DNA from: Bryopsis sp. KO-2023
Lineage: Eukaryota > Chlorophyta > Ulvophyceae > Bryopsidales > Bryopsidaceae
Direction: 5' to 3'
Assembly (NCBI GenBank): GCA_030272585.1
Contig: BSYQ01000009.1
Location: forward strand, 5,332,001 to 5,396,000
DNA: 64,000 nucleotides
Shown here: positions 8,875 through 18,783 of the stretch, in pieces
Layout of the letters: every line of letters begins with the position of its first letter
How positions within the stretch are numbered: position 1 is the first letter of the stretch
Position numbers and translations under genes: made by a program
The notes under the pieces: generated by a model
Databases searched by the model: none
The model's input: only the letters and a program-made list of their open reading frames with translations
Told to the model about the DNA's origin: nothing

Positions 8875-10878
8875 ATGTCCGGCCAGACGCCGCCACAACT
8901 ACCACCTATTCCACCTCCTGAGGAGGAAGTGGTGGAGGATAACCAACTTATTCCCGTGGTCTATCCAGATGTGGTGCACCCACCAGCACAGCAAATACAT
9001 GATTTGCAGTGGGACAGACATGTACCCGACCAGGTTGAGGAACCGGACGAAGACTTAGACGACGAACAAGAGTCGGAAGAGTCCGGGGACGAGGAGTATG
9101 ATGAGGATATGGAGGACGTCCCGACAATAGAAGTCACCAACATCCTTCACCATGAACATCAGCACATAAACGTCCACCAGCAGGAGGTGCACGTTCATGG
9201 TGTGGACGAGGGACAACTTAGGGACACAGCTGAGCATGTGTATGCCGCTGTCTCCTCGAATGTGCAAGAGGTCGCACAAAACCTGGAAGGACAAGTTCAC
9301 GAGCAGGTTCAGCGTGCAGAGTCGACCTTAAAAGGCGACCTGAAAGAGGAATATGAGCAGTTCGTGCTCTATGTCAGGAAGGAGGCCCAGAAGCTGGTCA
9401 AACACAATACTGAGTCTATAGAAAGACAACAGAAATTGTTAGACCACCAGCACAAATTGCTGGAACAGAATATAAGGTCCACAGAGCGGATCGACAGAAA
9501 TCTGTTGGGTAAATTCGACAACGAGGCTATTCTGCAAGAGCGACTTGATCGGATGCAGGAATCAGCCCGTACCCAAGCTGAAGCTGTTGATCAAAACAAT
9601 GCTCTCAGGGAGAAACAAATTATGTCTCTGCAAGCCTCTCTGACAAAAGTTGCTGAAGGTATGCGCCTACAGCAGACAACGCTGGATAACCTAGCTCGGG
9701 CTACTGATGAGTCTCGGTGCGAGCAAGTCGACCACCAAGGCCAGCTAGACACACTCTCAGGCCTGGTAAGCCAGAGCTTAAAAGTGTTGCGGGACTTACA
9801 CCAAGCCGAAGAACAACGCAAACAAAGAAGAGCGGAACGAGGCAGTGTGAGTTCTGATGACACGGCAGGAGGACCACCTGAAAGTGGAGGGGGATCTTTC
9901 CTTTCCGGACCAGGTGGAGGTGGGGGTGGTGGATGGCCGTACCACCCAGGTGGAGGTGGAGGTGGCGGAGGTGGAGGTGGGGGTCCTCCAGACCCTAACC
10001 AAGGCTTTGCTGCTCCGCAAGATCGCCACGGACGGATTCCGTCATCCGTTCGTATTCCTTTCCCAAAGGCCTTCTCAGGTGATGGCCAGCGATGGATCAG
10101 AGATTGGCAACTAGAAATGACGGTCTATTGCCAGACTTTGGACATCGATGAGAGCGTATGGTTCAGGCTCTTCCGCAGTAACCTGACCGGAGCTGCTGCT
10201 CAGTGGCGAAACGTCCAGGATCTGCGTACAAGGGAAGGAAAAAGACATCCAATCACAAATTGGATTGAGTTTGTTGAGGAACTGGTCCAAGCATTTGAAC
10301 CCACCAGAATGTCTGATGTAGCCAGGCGCTCCTTACGGAACCTGAAACAGACTGGGTCAGTGCATCAGTACATTGTTGCTTTCCGAGAGCAGGTGCTGAG
10401 GATTCCCAACATGACAGATGAAGAACAATACTTCTTCTTCGTGGACGGGTTAAAGTTCCATATTAAACAACAAACTGTGGCTCAAGTGCCGCACGGCATT
10501 GAGTTGGCGATCCAGACGGCGGCTCGTCTTGATGCTATTGCCTCATCCGGAGGAGGAAACTTTCGTGGCCGCGGACGGTGGCGCGGAGGTAAAGGTCGAG
10601 GCCAAAATAAGAAGCAAAACCAACCCCAGACTGATAAGGCAAACCAGATGGGTGGCCAACAGCAACCTCAGCCAGACCAGGCACAAAACATTGGCCAAGG
10701 TCGAGGTCGAGGACGGGGTGGTGGCCGAGGTCGCGGACGAGGTGGTGGCAGGAATCAAGGACGTGGAGGTGGAGGCGCAAATCCTAAATGCTATATGTGT
10801 GGAAAAACTGGGCATATTCAAAGTAAGTGTCCAGAGGGTGAAAAGTTCAAGAAATGGTTAAACGAAAAAGCCGGATGA
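8875..10878 (+). CDS. Gag of chromovirus 2
   Basis: 667-residue gag-like protein. It has an acidic N-terminal region (about residues 60-85), a long helical, likely coiled-coil region (about 90-310), a glycine-rich linker with runs of Gly (about 330-370), a retrotransposon gag homology region (about 385-550, IRDWQLEMTVYCQ), an RG-rich tail and a C-terminal CCHC knuckle (CYMCGKTGHIQSKC). Its end overlaps the start of pol in another frame, the arrangement used in this family to make gag-pol by ribosomal frameshifting. It looks whole. Confidence 0.9.
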   Translation: MSGQTPPQLPPIPPPEEEVVEDNQLIPVVYPDVVHPPAQQIHDLQWDRHVPDQVEEPDEDLDDEQESEESGDEEYDEDMEDVPTIEVTNILHHEHQHINVHQQEVHVHGVDEGQLRDTAEHVYAAVSSNVQEVAQNLEGQVHEQVQRAESTLKGDLKEEYEQFVLYVRKEAQKLVKHNTESIERQQKLLDHQHKLLEQNIRSTERIDRNLLGKFDNEAILQERLDRMQESARTQAEAVDQNNALREKQIMSLQASLTKVAEGMRLQQTTLDNLARATDESRCEQVDHQGQLDTLSGLVSQSLKVLRDLHQAEEQRKQRRAERGSVSSDDTAGGPPESGGGSFLSGPGGGGGGGWPYHPGGGGGGGGGGGGPPDPNQGFAAPQDRHGRIPSSVRIPFPKAFSGDGQRWIRDWQLEMTVYCQTLDIDESVWFRLFRSNLTGAAAQWRNVQDLRTREGKRHPITNWIEFVEELVQAFEPTRMSDVARRSLRNLKQTGSVHQYIVAFREQVLRIPNMTDEEQYFFFVDGLKFHIKQQTVAQVPHGIELAIQTAARLDAIASSGGGNFRGRGRWRGGKGRGQNKKQNQPQTDKANQMGGQQQPQPDQAQNIGQGRGRGRGGGRGRGRGGGRNQGRGGGGANPKCYMCGKTGHIQSKCPEGEKFKKWLNEKAG

Positions 10879-13800
10879 ACAGAGCCCAGACTCGTTCGGC
10901 GAAACGCAGAAGGGCACGCCGTCACAGATACAAGCAGCGCCAGAAACTTCTTAGAAAAGAAAGGTTAGCTCGAAATGCAGAAGTGAATAAAAGAGCACAA
11001 GGGGAAATAGAAAAGAATGCTACCCAAGGTGCAGAGGGATCGATTATGAGTGCTAAGTTGGAAACTCGATCCAGTAAGTGCAGCACGCTTACTAGGACAA
11101 GTTCGGAATCAAGTTCGGAACCTGTCGACTCTGTTCATGGAGACCTTGGTAGTCCTGAAGGAACTGAGAATTCGGTATCGTTCCCGCCTCAAGGAACGAA
11201 ACGAAATCCGGAAGGAAGGGAACCCGCAAGGGAATCAAATAAGCCTGCCACTCGCTCACCACCAACTGACGAGTCGGCAGCCCCTGTTCAGGGAACAGGT
11301 AGAGGACAAAAAGTGGAGGAAGGTCAGTATTCACCTTCTGAGCGTATGTTACCACTAGGAGGTCCTAACCATTTGAAATTTATGGGATATGAGATCCGAG
11401 CCAGATTAGGAGGAGTACCGATCTCCGCCTATGTTGATTGTGGTGCAACGGAGAACTACATTACCAAGAAACTAATCACGAGACTGAAACTCGAAACAAC
11501 CGAGTGCAAAAAGGGAGTCACTTTGGCAGACGGAACCCTGTGTTCACTTGATCGGCGGTGTGAAGACTTGCAGCTCAGGATGGGTACTTATACCACAACC
11601 CTTTCCGCAGACGTCTTCCCAAACCTTTCATATGACATGATACTAGGGCTTCCTTGGTTGATGCAAACCAATCCCAAACTGGACTTTGCAACAGGCACGC
11701 TCAAAGTACCAGTGGGTGCTGGATGGACAACTGTTCCTATGAAGGAACGACCATCAGACTACTTACAGCACCTAGCACCGGCTATTGATACAGTCTCAGC
11801 GAAGAAGTTATTCTCGCTCGTGAAGAACAGTCCAGAAGTTGATCAGGCATACCTTGTGGTTGTGCGACCAACCACCCCGGATGATATGGCACACCTCATG
11901 CAGTACCCATATCCGGGAATTCCAGAGGAGCGTTTGAACGCTACTGGAACCACACCGGCTCATCTCCAGCCAGATGTGGAAAAGGTAATGCATTCGGGTC
12001 TCGACCCAAGGATCAAGGCTGTCCTCACAAGTTTCAAGGATGTGTTCCCGAAAGACTTACCACCCGGCGTTCCTCCAGTCAGAAAAGGCCACGAATTTAA
12101 GGTGGACCTGGAGGACGAACAAATGACCCCAATCCACTGTCCCTTATACAAACTCTCTCCAGCCGAGCTGGATGAAGTTAGGACACAGGTGGATTACCTC
12201 CTCGAGCAAAGGAAGATCCGACCCTCCGAGAGTCCCTGGGGCGCACCCATACTCTTTGTTCCCAAGAAAGACGGAGGGTTGAGAATGTGTGTGGATTACC
12301 GTTGGATAAACAAGTTCACGGTAAAGAATAGGTATCCACTCCCTCTTCCTGAGGAGTTAATGGACCGTCTCGCCAGAGCGAAGATCTATACGAAGATCGA
12401 CCTCCGCTCAGGCTACTGGCAGTTTCCCGTTCGACCCAAGGATACTCCCAAGACGGCATTCCGGACAAGATACGGACATTTCGAGTTTCTCGTGTGTCCG
12501 TTCGGAATGACCAACTGCCCAGCCCAGTTCCAGACCATGGTTCAGGATTTGCTGGGGGAGTTCCTTGATGAGTTTGTAGTGGTGTTTATCGACGATATTC
12601 TGGTCTTTTCCAACTCGGTGGAAGAGCACGTCGAGCACCTAAAACTGGTCTTTGAACGGTTGCGGAAACATAAGTTGTACGCAAAAGCCAGTAAGTGCGA
12701 AGTAGGGGTAGCAGAGACGGACTACCTGGGGTATCATTTGTCGGAGAAAGGCCTTCAACCGATGCAGGATAAGGTTAAGGCTATTCAACAATGGAAGGAG
12801 TTAACTTCGGTCACTGATGTGCGAAGTTTCCTGGGAATGGTGTCTTACTATCGTAAGTTCATTCCTGAGTTCGCTAGGATTGCGAGTCCCTTGACAGATC
12901 TAACCAAGAAGGATACTGTCTGGGAATGGGGGCTGAACCAACGCAATGCCTACAACGAGCTTAAGGATCGGATTAGCCGCGCACCGATCTTACTCCTTCC
13001 TGATCCGGCTAAGGAGTACACCGTAATAACGGATGCATCTGGGACTGCATATGGAGCGGTTCTTACCCAGGATCATGGGAAAGGTTTGCAACCAATTGCA
13101 TACCTTTCCAGACGATTAAAACCAGCTGAAACGCGATACTCCGCATATGAGCGGGAGCTGGGGGCAATAGCATATGCTTTAGCCCAGTGGCGACACTACC
13201 TTGAGGGATGCGATGGGGGTGTGAACGTGTTGACGGACCACAAACCGATCACCCACTTCATGAACCAGAGCACGTTGTCGCGGACCCAAACCCGGTGGTT
13301 AAACTCAGGGTTTTTCCAATCCATAGGTCCAAAAATCGTCTATATCCATGGAAAAGCCAATGTATTGGCTGATGCGTTATCCCGGAGCCTTCCTGGTCCG
13401 CCAGACCAGCTCAATAACCTCTCCACTTGGGAAGTGGCAGAGAAGGAGGCGTGGAAAGAGGCTTTGAGAAGTGACGAACAACTCAAGCCTGTCTTTGAAA
13501 GGATGGAACGAGGGGTTTCTCCGCAATACAAGCTGGACGACGGGTTCTTGTATTATACCAAGACAGACCCGGGTCCTAGTTTGCTTGTGGTCCCTGCTTC
13601 TTTCCAGAAACGGATTCTGGAAGAGCATCACGACGTTCCCAGTGCAGGTCATGTTGGAGCAGACCGCATGACCGAAGTACTTACCCGCAGTTACTGGTGG
13701 AAAGGCGTTGGGTTAGCTGTAAAGGCATACGTGAAAACGTGCCCAACTTGTCAACTAAACAAATCGGACTTGCAAAGACAGAAAGGTCTTTTGCAGCCGT

Positions 13801-14945
13801 TGCCTATCCCAGACCAGAAATGGGAACAGATCACGACGGACTTGGTTACCGACCTACCGTCTTCCCATGGCTTCACAGCAATCGCTGTCTTTGTAGACCG
13901 ATTGACGAAGTATGCGAGATTCGTACCCTGTAACAAAACTATCACGGCGCCAGAATACGCAAAGCTGTTCGTGGAGAACATATACAAACACTACGGGCTG
14001 CCTAAAATCATAGTTTCGGATCGGGATCCAAGGTTCACAAGTTTGTTCTGGACCTCCCTTTTCAAACTTTTAGGTACCCAGCTCCGGATGAGCACTGCAT
14101 ACCATCCTCAAACGGATGGGCAGTCGGAAGTCACCATCCGGGTGCTGGAGGATTTCCTGCGTCCGTATGTGGAACGGTACCCAGACCGTTGGGTGGATTA
14201 TTTGCCAACCGCGGAATTTGCCGCAAATAATTCACGGAATGTCTCCACAGGCTACGCGCCAGCCCATCTTCTGTATGGCCAGAACATGGGGCAGATAGTT
14301 GTTGCCAGGAAGGGAGTTCGGACGGGCGATGAATCGGAAATGGCGGCTGAGATGGTACGTCGAATGGACGACCAAATGCGAAACGCTAAAGCGAAATACG
14401 CAGAGGCACAGAACCGCATGTGCACCTCAGCAAACAAACGTCGAAGGAAAGTGGATTTTCAGGTTGGCGATGAAGTGCTGGTACAAAGCAAGTATATTCC
14501 CCTTGCTTCACTTCAGAAAATCCCACCGAAAATCCGCCGGCGATTTGTTGTACCTTTCCGGGTGGCTAGCCGAATTGGGGCTGTCGCCTACCGTCTTGAC
14601 CTTCCCGATCACTGGAAAATCCACCCAACTTTCCATGTGTCGAAATTGAAGGCTTACTCTCGGCTTGATGACGATCAGCGAGAGATAGACGCTCCAGAGG
14701 GAGAGCTAGTGGATGGAACCATCGAATTCGAGGTCGAGCGCATCCTCAGAGATCGGGGCACTACTCGCAAGGAGTACCTGATCCTTTGGAAGGGCTACGA
14801 TTTGATGGAATCCACCTGGGAGCCAGAAAGCCACCTGGCCAATGCCCAGGACTTGCTTAAGGAGTACTTAGCCAACAAACCGGAGAATAAACAAGTGACC
14901 CAGTCTAAGAAAAAGACTAGGGCCCAACGCAGAACTCGAACCTAA
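10854..14945 (+). CDS. Pol of chromovirus 2
   Basis: 1363-residue pol. It has a basic N-terminal segment, retropepsin (DCGATENYI), reverse transcriptase (FIDDILVF), RNase H (DASGTAYGAVL), integrase with HHCC finger and catalytic core (SMDL-like block ITTDLVTDLP, later STAYHPQTDGQSE), and a C-terminal chromodomain (FEVERILRDRGTTRKEYLI). Compared with chromovirus 1 the protein is clearly divergent, so the two elements are different families within the chromoviruses. It looks whole. Confidence 0.92.
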   Translation: MVKRKSRMNRAQTRSAKRRRARRHRYKQRQKLLRKERLARNAEVNKRAQGEIEKNATQGAEGSIMSAKLETRSSKCSTLTRTSSESSSEPVDSVHGDLGSPEGTENSVSFPPQGTKRNPEGREPARESNKPATRSPPTDESAAPVQGTGRGQKVEEGQYSPSERMLPLGGPNHLKFMGYEIRARLGGVPISAYVDCGATENYITKKLITRLKLETTECKKGVTLADGTLCSLDRRCEDLQLRMGTYTTTLSADVFPNLSYDMILGLPWLMQTNPKLDFATGTLKVPVGAGWTTVPMKERPSDYLQHLAPAIDTVSAKKLFSLVKNSPEVDQAYLVVVRPTTPDDMAHLMQYPYPGIPEERLNATGTTPAHLQPDVEKVMHSGLDPRIKAVLTSFKDVFPKDLPPGVPPVRKGHEFKVDLEDEQMTPIHCPLYKLSPAELDEVRTQVDYLLEQRKIRPSESPWGAPILFVPKKDGGLRMCVDYRWINKFTVKNRYPLPLPEELMDRLARAKIYTKIDLRSGYWQFPVRPKDTPKTAFRTRYGHFEFLVCPFGMTNCPAQFQTMVQDLLGEFLDEFVVVFIDDILVFSNSVEEHVEHLKLVFERLRKHKLYAKASKCEVGVAETDYLGYHLSEKGLQPMQDKVKAIQQWKELTSVTDVRSFLGMVSYYRKFIPEFARIASPLTDLTKKDTVWEWGLNQRNAYNELKDRISRAPILLLPDPAKEYTVITDASGTAYGAVLTQDHGKGLQPIAYLSRRLKPAETRYSAYERELGAIAYALAQWRHYLEGCDGGVNVLTDHKPITHFMNQSTLSRTQTRWLNSGFFQSIGPKIVYIHGKANVLADALSRSLPGPPDQLNNLSTWEVAEKEAWKEALRSDEQLKPVFERMERGVSPQYKLDDGFLYYTKTDPGPSLLVVPASFQKRILEEHHDVPSAGHVGADRMTEVLTRSYWWKGVGLAVKAYVKTCPTCQLNKSDLQRQKGLLQPLPIPDQKWEQITTDLVTDLPSSHGFTAIAVFVDRLTKYARFVPCNKTITAPEYAKLFVENIYKHYGLPKIIVSDRDPRFTSLFWTSLFKLLGTQLRMSTAYHPQTDGQSEVTIRVLEDFLRPYVERYPDRWVDYLPTAEFAANNSRNVSTGYAPAHLLYGQNMGQIVVARKGVRTGDESEMAAEMVRRMDDQMRNAKAKYAEAQNRMCTSANKRRRKVDFQVGDEVLVQSKYIPLASLQKIPPKIRRRFVVPFRVASRIGAVAYRLDLPDHWKIHPTFHVSKLKAYSRLDDDQREIDAPEGELVDGTIEFEVERILRDRGTTRKEYLILWKGYDLMESTWEPESHLANAQDLLKEYLANKPENKQVTQSKKKTRAQRRTRT

Positions 14946-15652
14946 ACAGGGATCATTACCACTCTGTTCACGCTCGACTTAATACTATCCTTCCAGCTGG
15001 GGGAAAAATATTAAGCCGAGAAAGTCGATTTGGAACGCTATCTAGATGGGATACCAAAAAGACTTAGGAAAAGAGCACCAAGTAGAACTCCCGGAAAAGC
15101 CTGGGGAAAGGTTCCATCTTTTCCTAGGGAAAGTTTCCATCTTTTCCGGCGAACGGGTTGCTATCTTTTCCCGTGACAGAACTGTGGACGGTTCGCAGGA
15201 CGGGCTAGGGGTCAGTTTTCTTTCCGGGGAGGTTTACCTAACGCACAACTCACACGCTCATAGCGACTGACAACAGGTGATGGGGACATTGGATCAAGTG
15301 ATGGGTTAATGTCCGACCTGGAGGTCACGTGATTGCGCCGCAGGTGGAACTGAGTTGACATAAGCAAGTTAGGGTAAAATCAAATAGGCACAAACCCGTG
15401 TGGTGACGGCGACCTCCATAGAGTGTCACGTTACCGAGGTACGTTAGCTAATACGCCTAGCGTATCTTAAAGCGGACTTGCGATCATTTTGCCCTGGTTA
15501 TTCTCGGCGCGCATACAGAAAAGTCGGAGACTAGTCGGAGAACAAAGCGCAGCCAACAAAAGAGAATGCCAAAGCACAGCCCGATCATGTGGCGCAGTGG
15601 TGAAAAAGCGGTTCAGGGAAAGGAGTCGAGTGGAAAACAACTGGGTGGAGGC
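14946..15652 (+). other. Non-coding stretch between pol and MITE copy 2
   Basis: About 700 bp inside chromovirus 2 with no convincing frame. Short CTTTTCC-type repeats occur near 15110-15165. I see no other structure. Confidence 0.5.
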
Positions 15653-16117
15653 CAGAGATAGGACTTGGGCCAAATTTTTGGTCCGACTCCGGTCCGGTCC
15701 GGTTACGGTCGGGTTACGGTCACCGTACTACGACCGTAACTCCGTACCGTAACCGGAGTAATATGTTGTTTTTACGGTACGGAACAGGTACGGTATAACT
15801 ACGGTAGGCCCTAAATCACCGTGAAGTAGCGTGGTTCAGTGCTAAAGCGTTAGGCTGCAGTCAGTAGGGTCGCGGGTTCGAATCCCCCTGGGTTCCTTTG
15901 GAATCGCGGGACCCTGCGGGGGTCACTTTCTACGGTTTACGGTTGTTACGGCCGTTACGGTCGTTACGGTCCGGTACGGAGCGGTACGGAGTGGTACGGT
16001 GCTACGGTTACGGCCGTAAAAGTACGATTTTCTGACGAAAATTGTACTCCGGTTACGGTCCGGTTACGGTGGTTACGGTCCGGTTACGGTGACCGTAACC
16101 GTAAAGTCCTATCTCTG
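15653..16117 (+). mobile_element. tRNA-carrying hAT-like MITE, copy 2
   Basis: 465 bp with the same 14-bp inverted ends as copy 1 and a perfect 8-bp duplication GTGGAGGC (15645-15652 and 16118-16125). The body is nearly identical to copy 1, so both moved recently. The tRNA-like core lies at about 15821-15897. It is inserted just upstream of the third frame of chromovirus 2. Confidence 0.94.
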
Positions 16118-16245
16118 GTGGAGGCGGAAACGCAAAAGGCAGTGGCGGCGAGAAAAGCGGAAAAGAACAGAGTGGAACTCTCGCCGACGCTCGCCCACCC
16201 AGAGGGGAACCCAGACCACTTATCACACCACCTCAGGCGAAAATC

Positions 16246-17814
16246 ATGAAAACTCTCCCACCTCCTTCGGTGCTTTCGAAACTTCGGAACTTCGAAACAT
16301 CGCTGCTGAAAGGAACCTCAAAGATCGTGATCCGCCCACCGACAGAGTTGCCGGAAAAACTGCCGGAAAAACCTAGTTCCAGAACAGGAAAAACACTCGA
16401 CCGGGACGCCGACCCAGCTACTCTCCAAGCTAGGTGTCAACGGTTACAAGACGATGTGTTGGAACTCCGTGCAGAACGCGACGCACAACGCGCGCGGGCG
16501 GATCAGGCAGAGAAGCACTTGAGAAAGTTCGAGGGTGCAGCACAACGACTCTGCGATCAAGTAACGAAGCTTGAACACGATCTGGAAATCGCCCGGCAGG
16601 CGAGAGGAACCGCTGAGCAGGAGGTGAAACAGCTTCAAAAGGAGCTCGATTCTGCGAACCAGACGCAGAAAAAGCTGAAAGCGCAGCTGACGAAACAGCA
16701 GCCGCACCTGACGTCCACAGACGAAAGGTCGGCCTGGCAAACGGCTGTGTACTCGTCTGAGGCACAGTCCGGGTTGATGAGCCGGTTGCTCCACAGCGTT
16801 CCCGCGCGTCTTGGGGACTACGTGGAAAACCTTTGTCGGGCGACGATGGACGATATCATCGAACAGGGTGCTGGAGCTGCTGCTGCGATCAGAGACGGAG
16901 AGGAGCCTGTCTACTACGGCAAAGGGAACGTTCCGGTTAACCACCGGCTAGCCGGGTATGACTATACGCAGGTGGACAGAACGCTGGAGAGAATCAGAAG
17001 TCGTGCACCGGGGCACTTTGAAATTCCCGACGTCGCCGACGATATGATCTCAGAGCCACAACCAAGGAGAATCCGCGACCTGACCGGGGGACAGACCGGT
17101 GGAAAGACCGACGAAAAGTCGGCGCCCAAGAAAAGGAAGGAGAGAGAGGAAGAGGAGGCGCTCGCCGACATGTCAAAGAGATTCAAGGACAGGCGTGGGG
17201 AAAAGCCGCCGATCTGTTTGTGGTGCTATTCGCCGCCGGCGCTGGCGGATAGCTACGTGATCACCACATGCACGAGCCACACGGTGTGCCGAACCCACTG
17301 GAATCTCATGATAATCCTCGTGCGCTTATACGGGGTGTGGCAGGAACAGCGAATAGATCCGCCACAGGTTCAGCTGAAGGACCTTCATTTGGACATGCGC
17401 GAGCCAGACTTCCAGCCACTCCTTCAGGCTCCACCCACGACCCCGACTCTAACCGAGTGCTATCAGTGCTTGAGAAGGGACATGGGCTTTCCGAAAGGCC
17501 TTGCCCTGAAGCGCTTGGGTCCGTTGGTGAAAAAGTGGGCAGAGGAGTATGAGAGGCAGGAAAAAGAAAGGACACCCGAACCAGAAACAAAAGGAGAACA
17601 AGACCCAAAACAGGACGAAGGAAAAAGTCCTTCCGTGTCAAGCAGGAGTCCATCCTCGGAGCCCTCGTCTTTGGGACCTCTTCCTCCACCTTTGGATGAG
17701 GACTTCCCTCCTTTGGATCCGGATGTGGACGAGCCTCCGATCGACTTGGTGGCAGAACCAGTCGATGAACCAGCTGAGGAACCAGCTGAGGCACCAGCCA
17801 CGGGTGCTGACTGA
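16246..17814 (+). CDS. Extra 3' ORF of chromovirus 2, unknown function
   Basis: 522-residue frame between pol and the 3' LTR, where most chromoviruses have none. Residues about 55-155 form a strong heptad-rich coiled coil. A basic/acidic patch (KKRKEREEEE) looks like a nuclear signal. A Cys/His cluster (CLWCY...CTSHTVCRTHW) near residues 325-350 could bind zinc. The tail is Pro/Glu/Ser rich. No signal peptide or clear transmembrane span, so I would not call it an envelope. I do not recognise a family; it may be a captured host segment or an element-specific accessory protein. Confidence 0.6.
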   Translation: MKTLPPPSVLSKLRNFETSLLKGTSKIVIRPPTELPEKLPEKPSSRTGKTLDRDADPATLQARCQRLQDDVLELRAERDAQRARADQAEKHLRKFEGAAQRLCDQVTKLEHDLEIARQARGTAEQEVKQLQKELDSANQTQKKLKAQLTKQQPHLTSTDERSAWQTAVYSSEAQSGLMSRLLHSVPARLGDYVENLCRATMDDIIEQGAGAAAAIRDGEEPVYYGKGNVPVNHRLAGYDYTQVDRTLERIRSRAPGHFEIPDVADDMISEPQPRRIRDLTGGQTGGKTDEKSAPKKRKEREEEEALADMSKRFKDRRGEKPPICLWCYSPPALADSYVITTCTSHTVCRTHWNLMIILVRLYGVWQEQRIDPPQVQLKDLHLDMREPDFQPLLQAPPTTPTLTECYQCLRRDMGFPKGLALKRLGPLVKKWAEEYERQEKERTPEPETKGEQDPKQDEGKSPSVSSRSPSSEPSSLGPLPPPLDEDFPPLDPDVDEPPIDLVAEPVDEPAEEPAEAPATGAD

Positions 17815-18086
17815 GATGGCTTCTGGAGTGACAACGAAAAGCAGACCAAGCCGGAGACCAAGCTACCGTCCAAGCCAGAGACCAAGCCTCAAGACAGAAC
17901 GGGGTTTTTCTGTGGGGTTGATCATGGGTTTGGTTTGGGATTTTTCATGGGTTTGTTTGTCATTTAGTTGGGGTTTTTGTTGTGGGTTTGTTTGGGGTTT
18001 CTTTTTCTTCTAGGTCGCTCTTTTTCTTTCTTTCTTTCCTAGGTTGTGACGGGTGTGGACACCCTCTCGTGGGGGGGGGGACAAAT

Positions 18087-18190
18087 TGATAGTAGAACTC
18101 GGGTTTTGGGGTTATTGTGTAGTACAATGGGATGTACGACAGGGTTTATAGGGCAGGGGGCCCTCCTGTAAAAATTATCTTTCCCAGTGA

Positions 18191-18226
<36 letters not shown>

Positions 18227-18256
18227 TTGTGTCTCGGGGCCTGGGCGCCCCTATCA
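18087..18256 (+). repeat. 3' LTR of chromovirus 2
   Basis: 170-bp LTR matching 7572-7743, followed directly by the duplicated target TCGCC. Confidence 0.93.
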
Positions 18257-18291
18257 TCGCCCATCAACTGAACATCCGACGTCGCCGACAT
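18257..18291 (-). pseudogene. Zinc-finger gene, N-terminal end of exon 1
   Basis: Short minus-strand open segment starting at an ATG (18291-18289) that runs to the LTR junction. It belongs with 7394-7571 on the other side of chromovirus 2: the strand and reading frame agree across the duplicated TCGCC. Only about ten codons lie here, so the start codon choice is tentative. Confidence 0.4.
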
Positions 18292-18420
18292 ACTGAACAC
18301 ACTCCGGAAAAAAACGAAAACACACCGCGAGACAGTAGAAAACCAAAGGAGAAACTAGCGATGGGACAGTGGCTAGGTTATAAGGGAGGTTGCGTACGAC
18401 AGGACAACTTCCCACCGTAA

Positions 18421-18754
18421 CTCCTCTTTACGGTGGAACGGACTCCGGTTTGCGGTTTACGGTGTTACGGTCACGTGATTACGGCGCTACGGTGGATGAT
18501 TTACGGTGCTACGGTTGTTGATTTACGGTGAGTTTACGGCATGCTCCGGTGTACGGTGATAACCGAACCGTAAATCCGTCATTTCATGCTCCGGACCGCC
18601 GTAATGACGCCGTAGTACTACGGATAACATTTACGGTGGTCCGGTTCCGAGCACGAAAACCACTCCGGTCCGGACCGGAGTGACCGTAACCGTAAGTGAC
18701 CGGAGTGAGGTTACGGTACGGTTTACGGTACCGTAACCGTAAAGTCCTACCACT
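18421..18754. mobile_element. Divergent or truncated relative of the TACGGT MITE family
   Basis: Roughly 330 bp dense in TACGGT/ACCGTA words, ending at 18754 in AAGTCCTACCACTG, a variant of the MITE end. Its right half matches the left half of MITE copy 6 in inverted orientation. No tRNA-like core and no matching left end or target duplication was found, so it is probably a partial copy or an older subfamily. Confidence 0.6.
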
Positions 18755-18783
18755 GGGCGGAACCAACCACTCGGAACCTGCGA

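Larger units (their letters stand above)
7572..18256 (+). mobile_element. Ty3/gypsy chromovirus 2 with an extra 3' ORF and two nested MITEs
   Basis: LTR element bounded by LTRs of 172 bp (7572-7743) and 170 bp (18087-18256), both starting TGATAG and ending CTATCA, and flanked by a perfect 5-bp duplication TCGCC (7567-7571 and 18257-18261). The LTRs differ mainly in the length of an internal CT/GT microsatellite, so the insertion is young. A primer-binding-like site lies at 7745-7757 and a G-rich polypurine tract before 18087. Parts are gag (8875-10878), pol (10854-14945) and an unusual third frame (16246-17814). hAT-like MITEs are inserted at 7895-8359 and 15653-16117. Coding parts look whole. 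Confidence 0.93.

Noticed and set aside
16246-17814. Envelope gene of a retrovirus-like element
   Set aside because: No signal peptide, no clear membrane anchor and no cleavage site; coiled-coil and charged composition argue against it.
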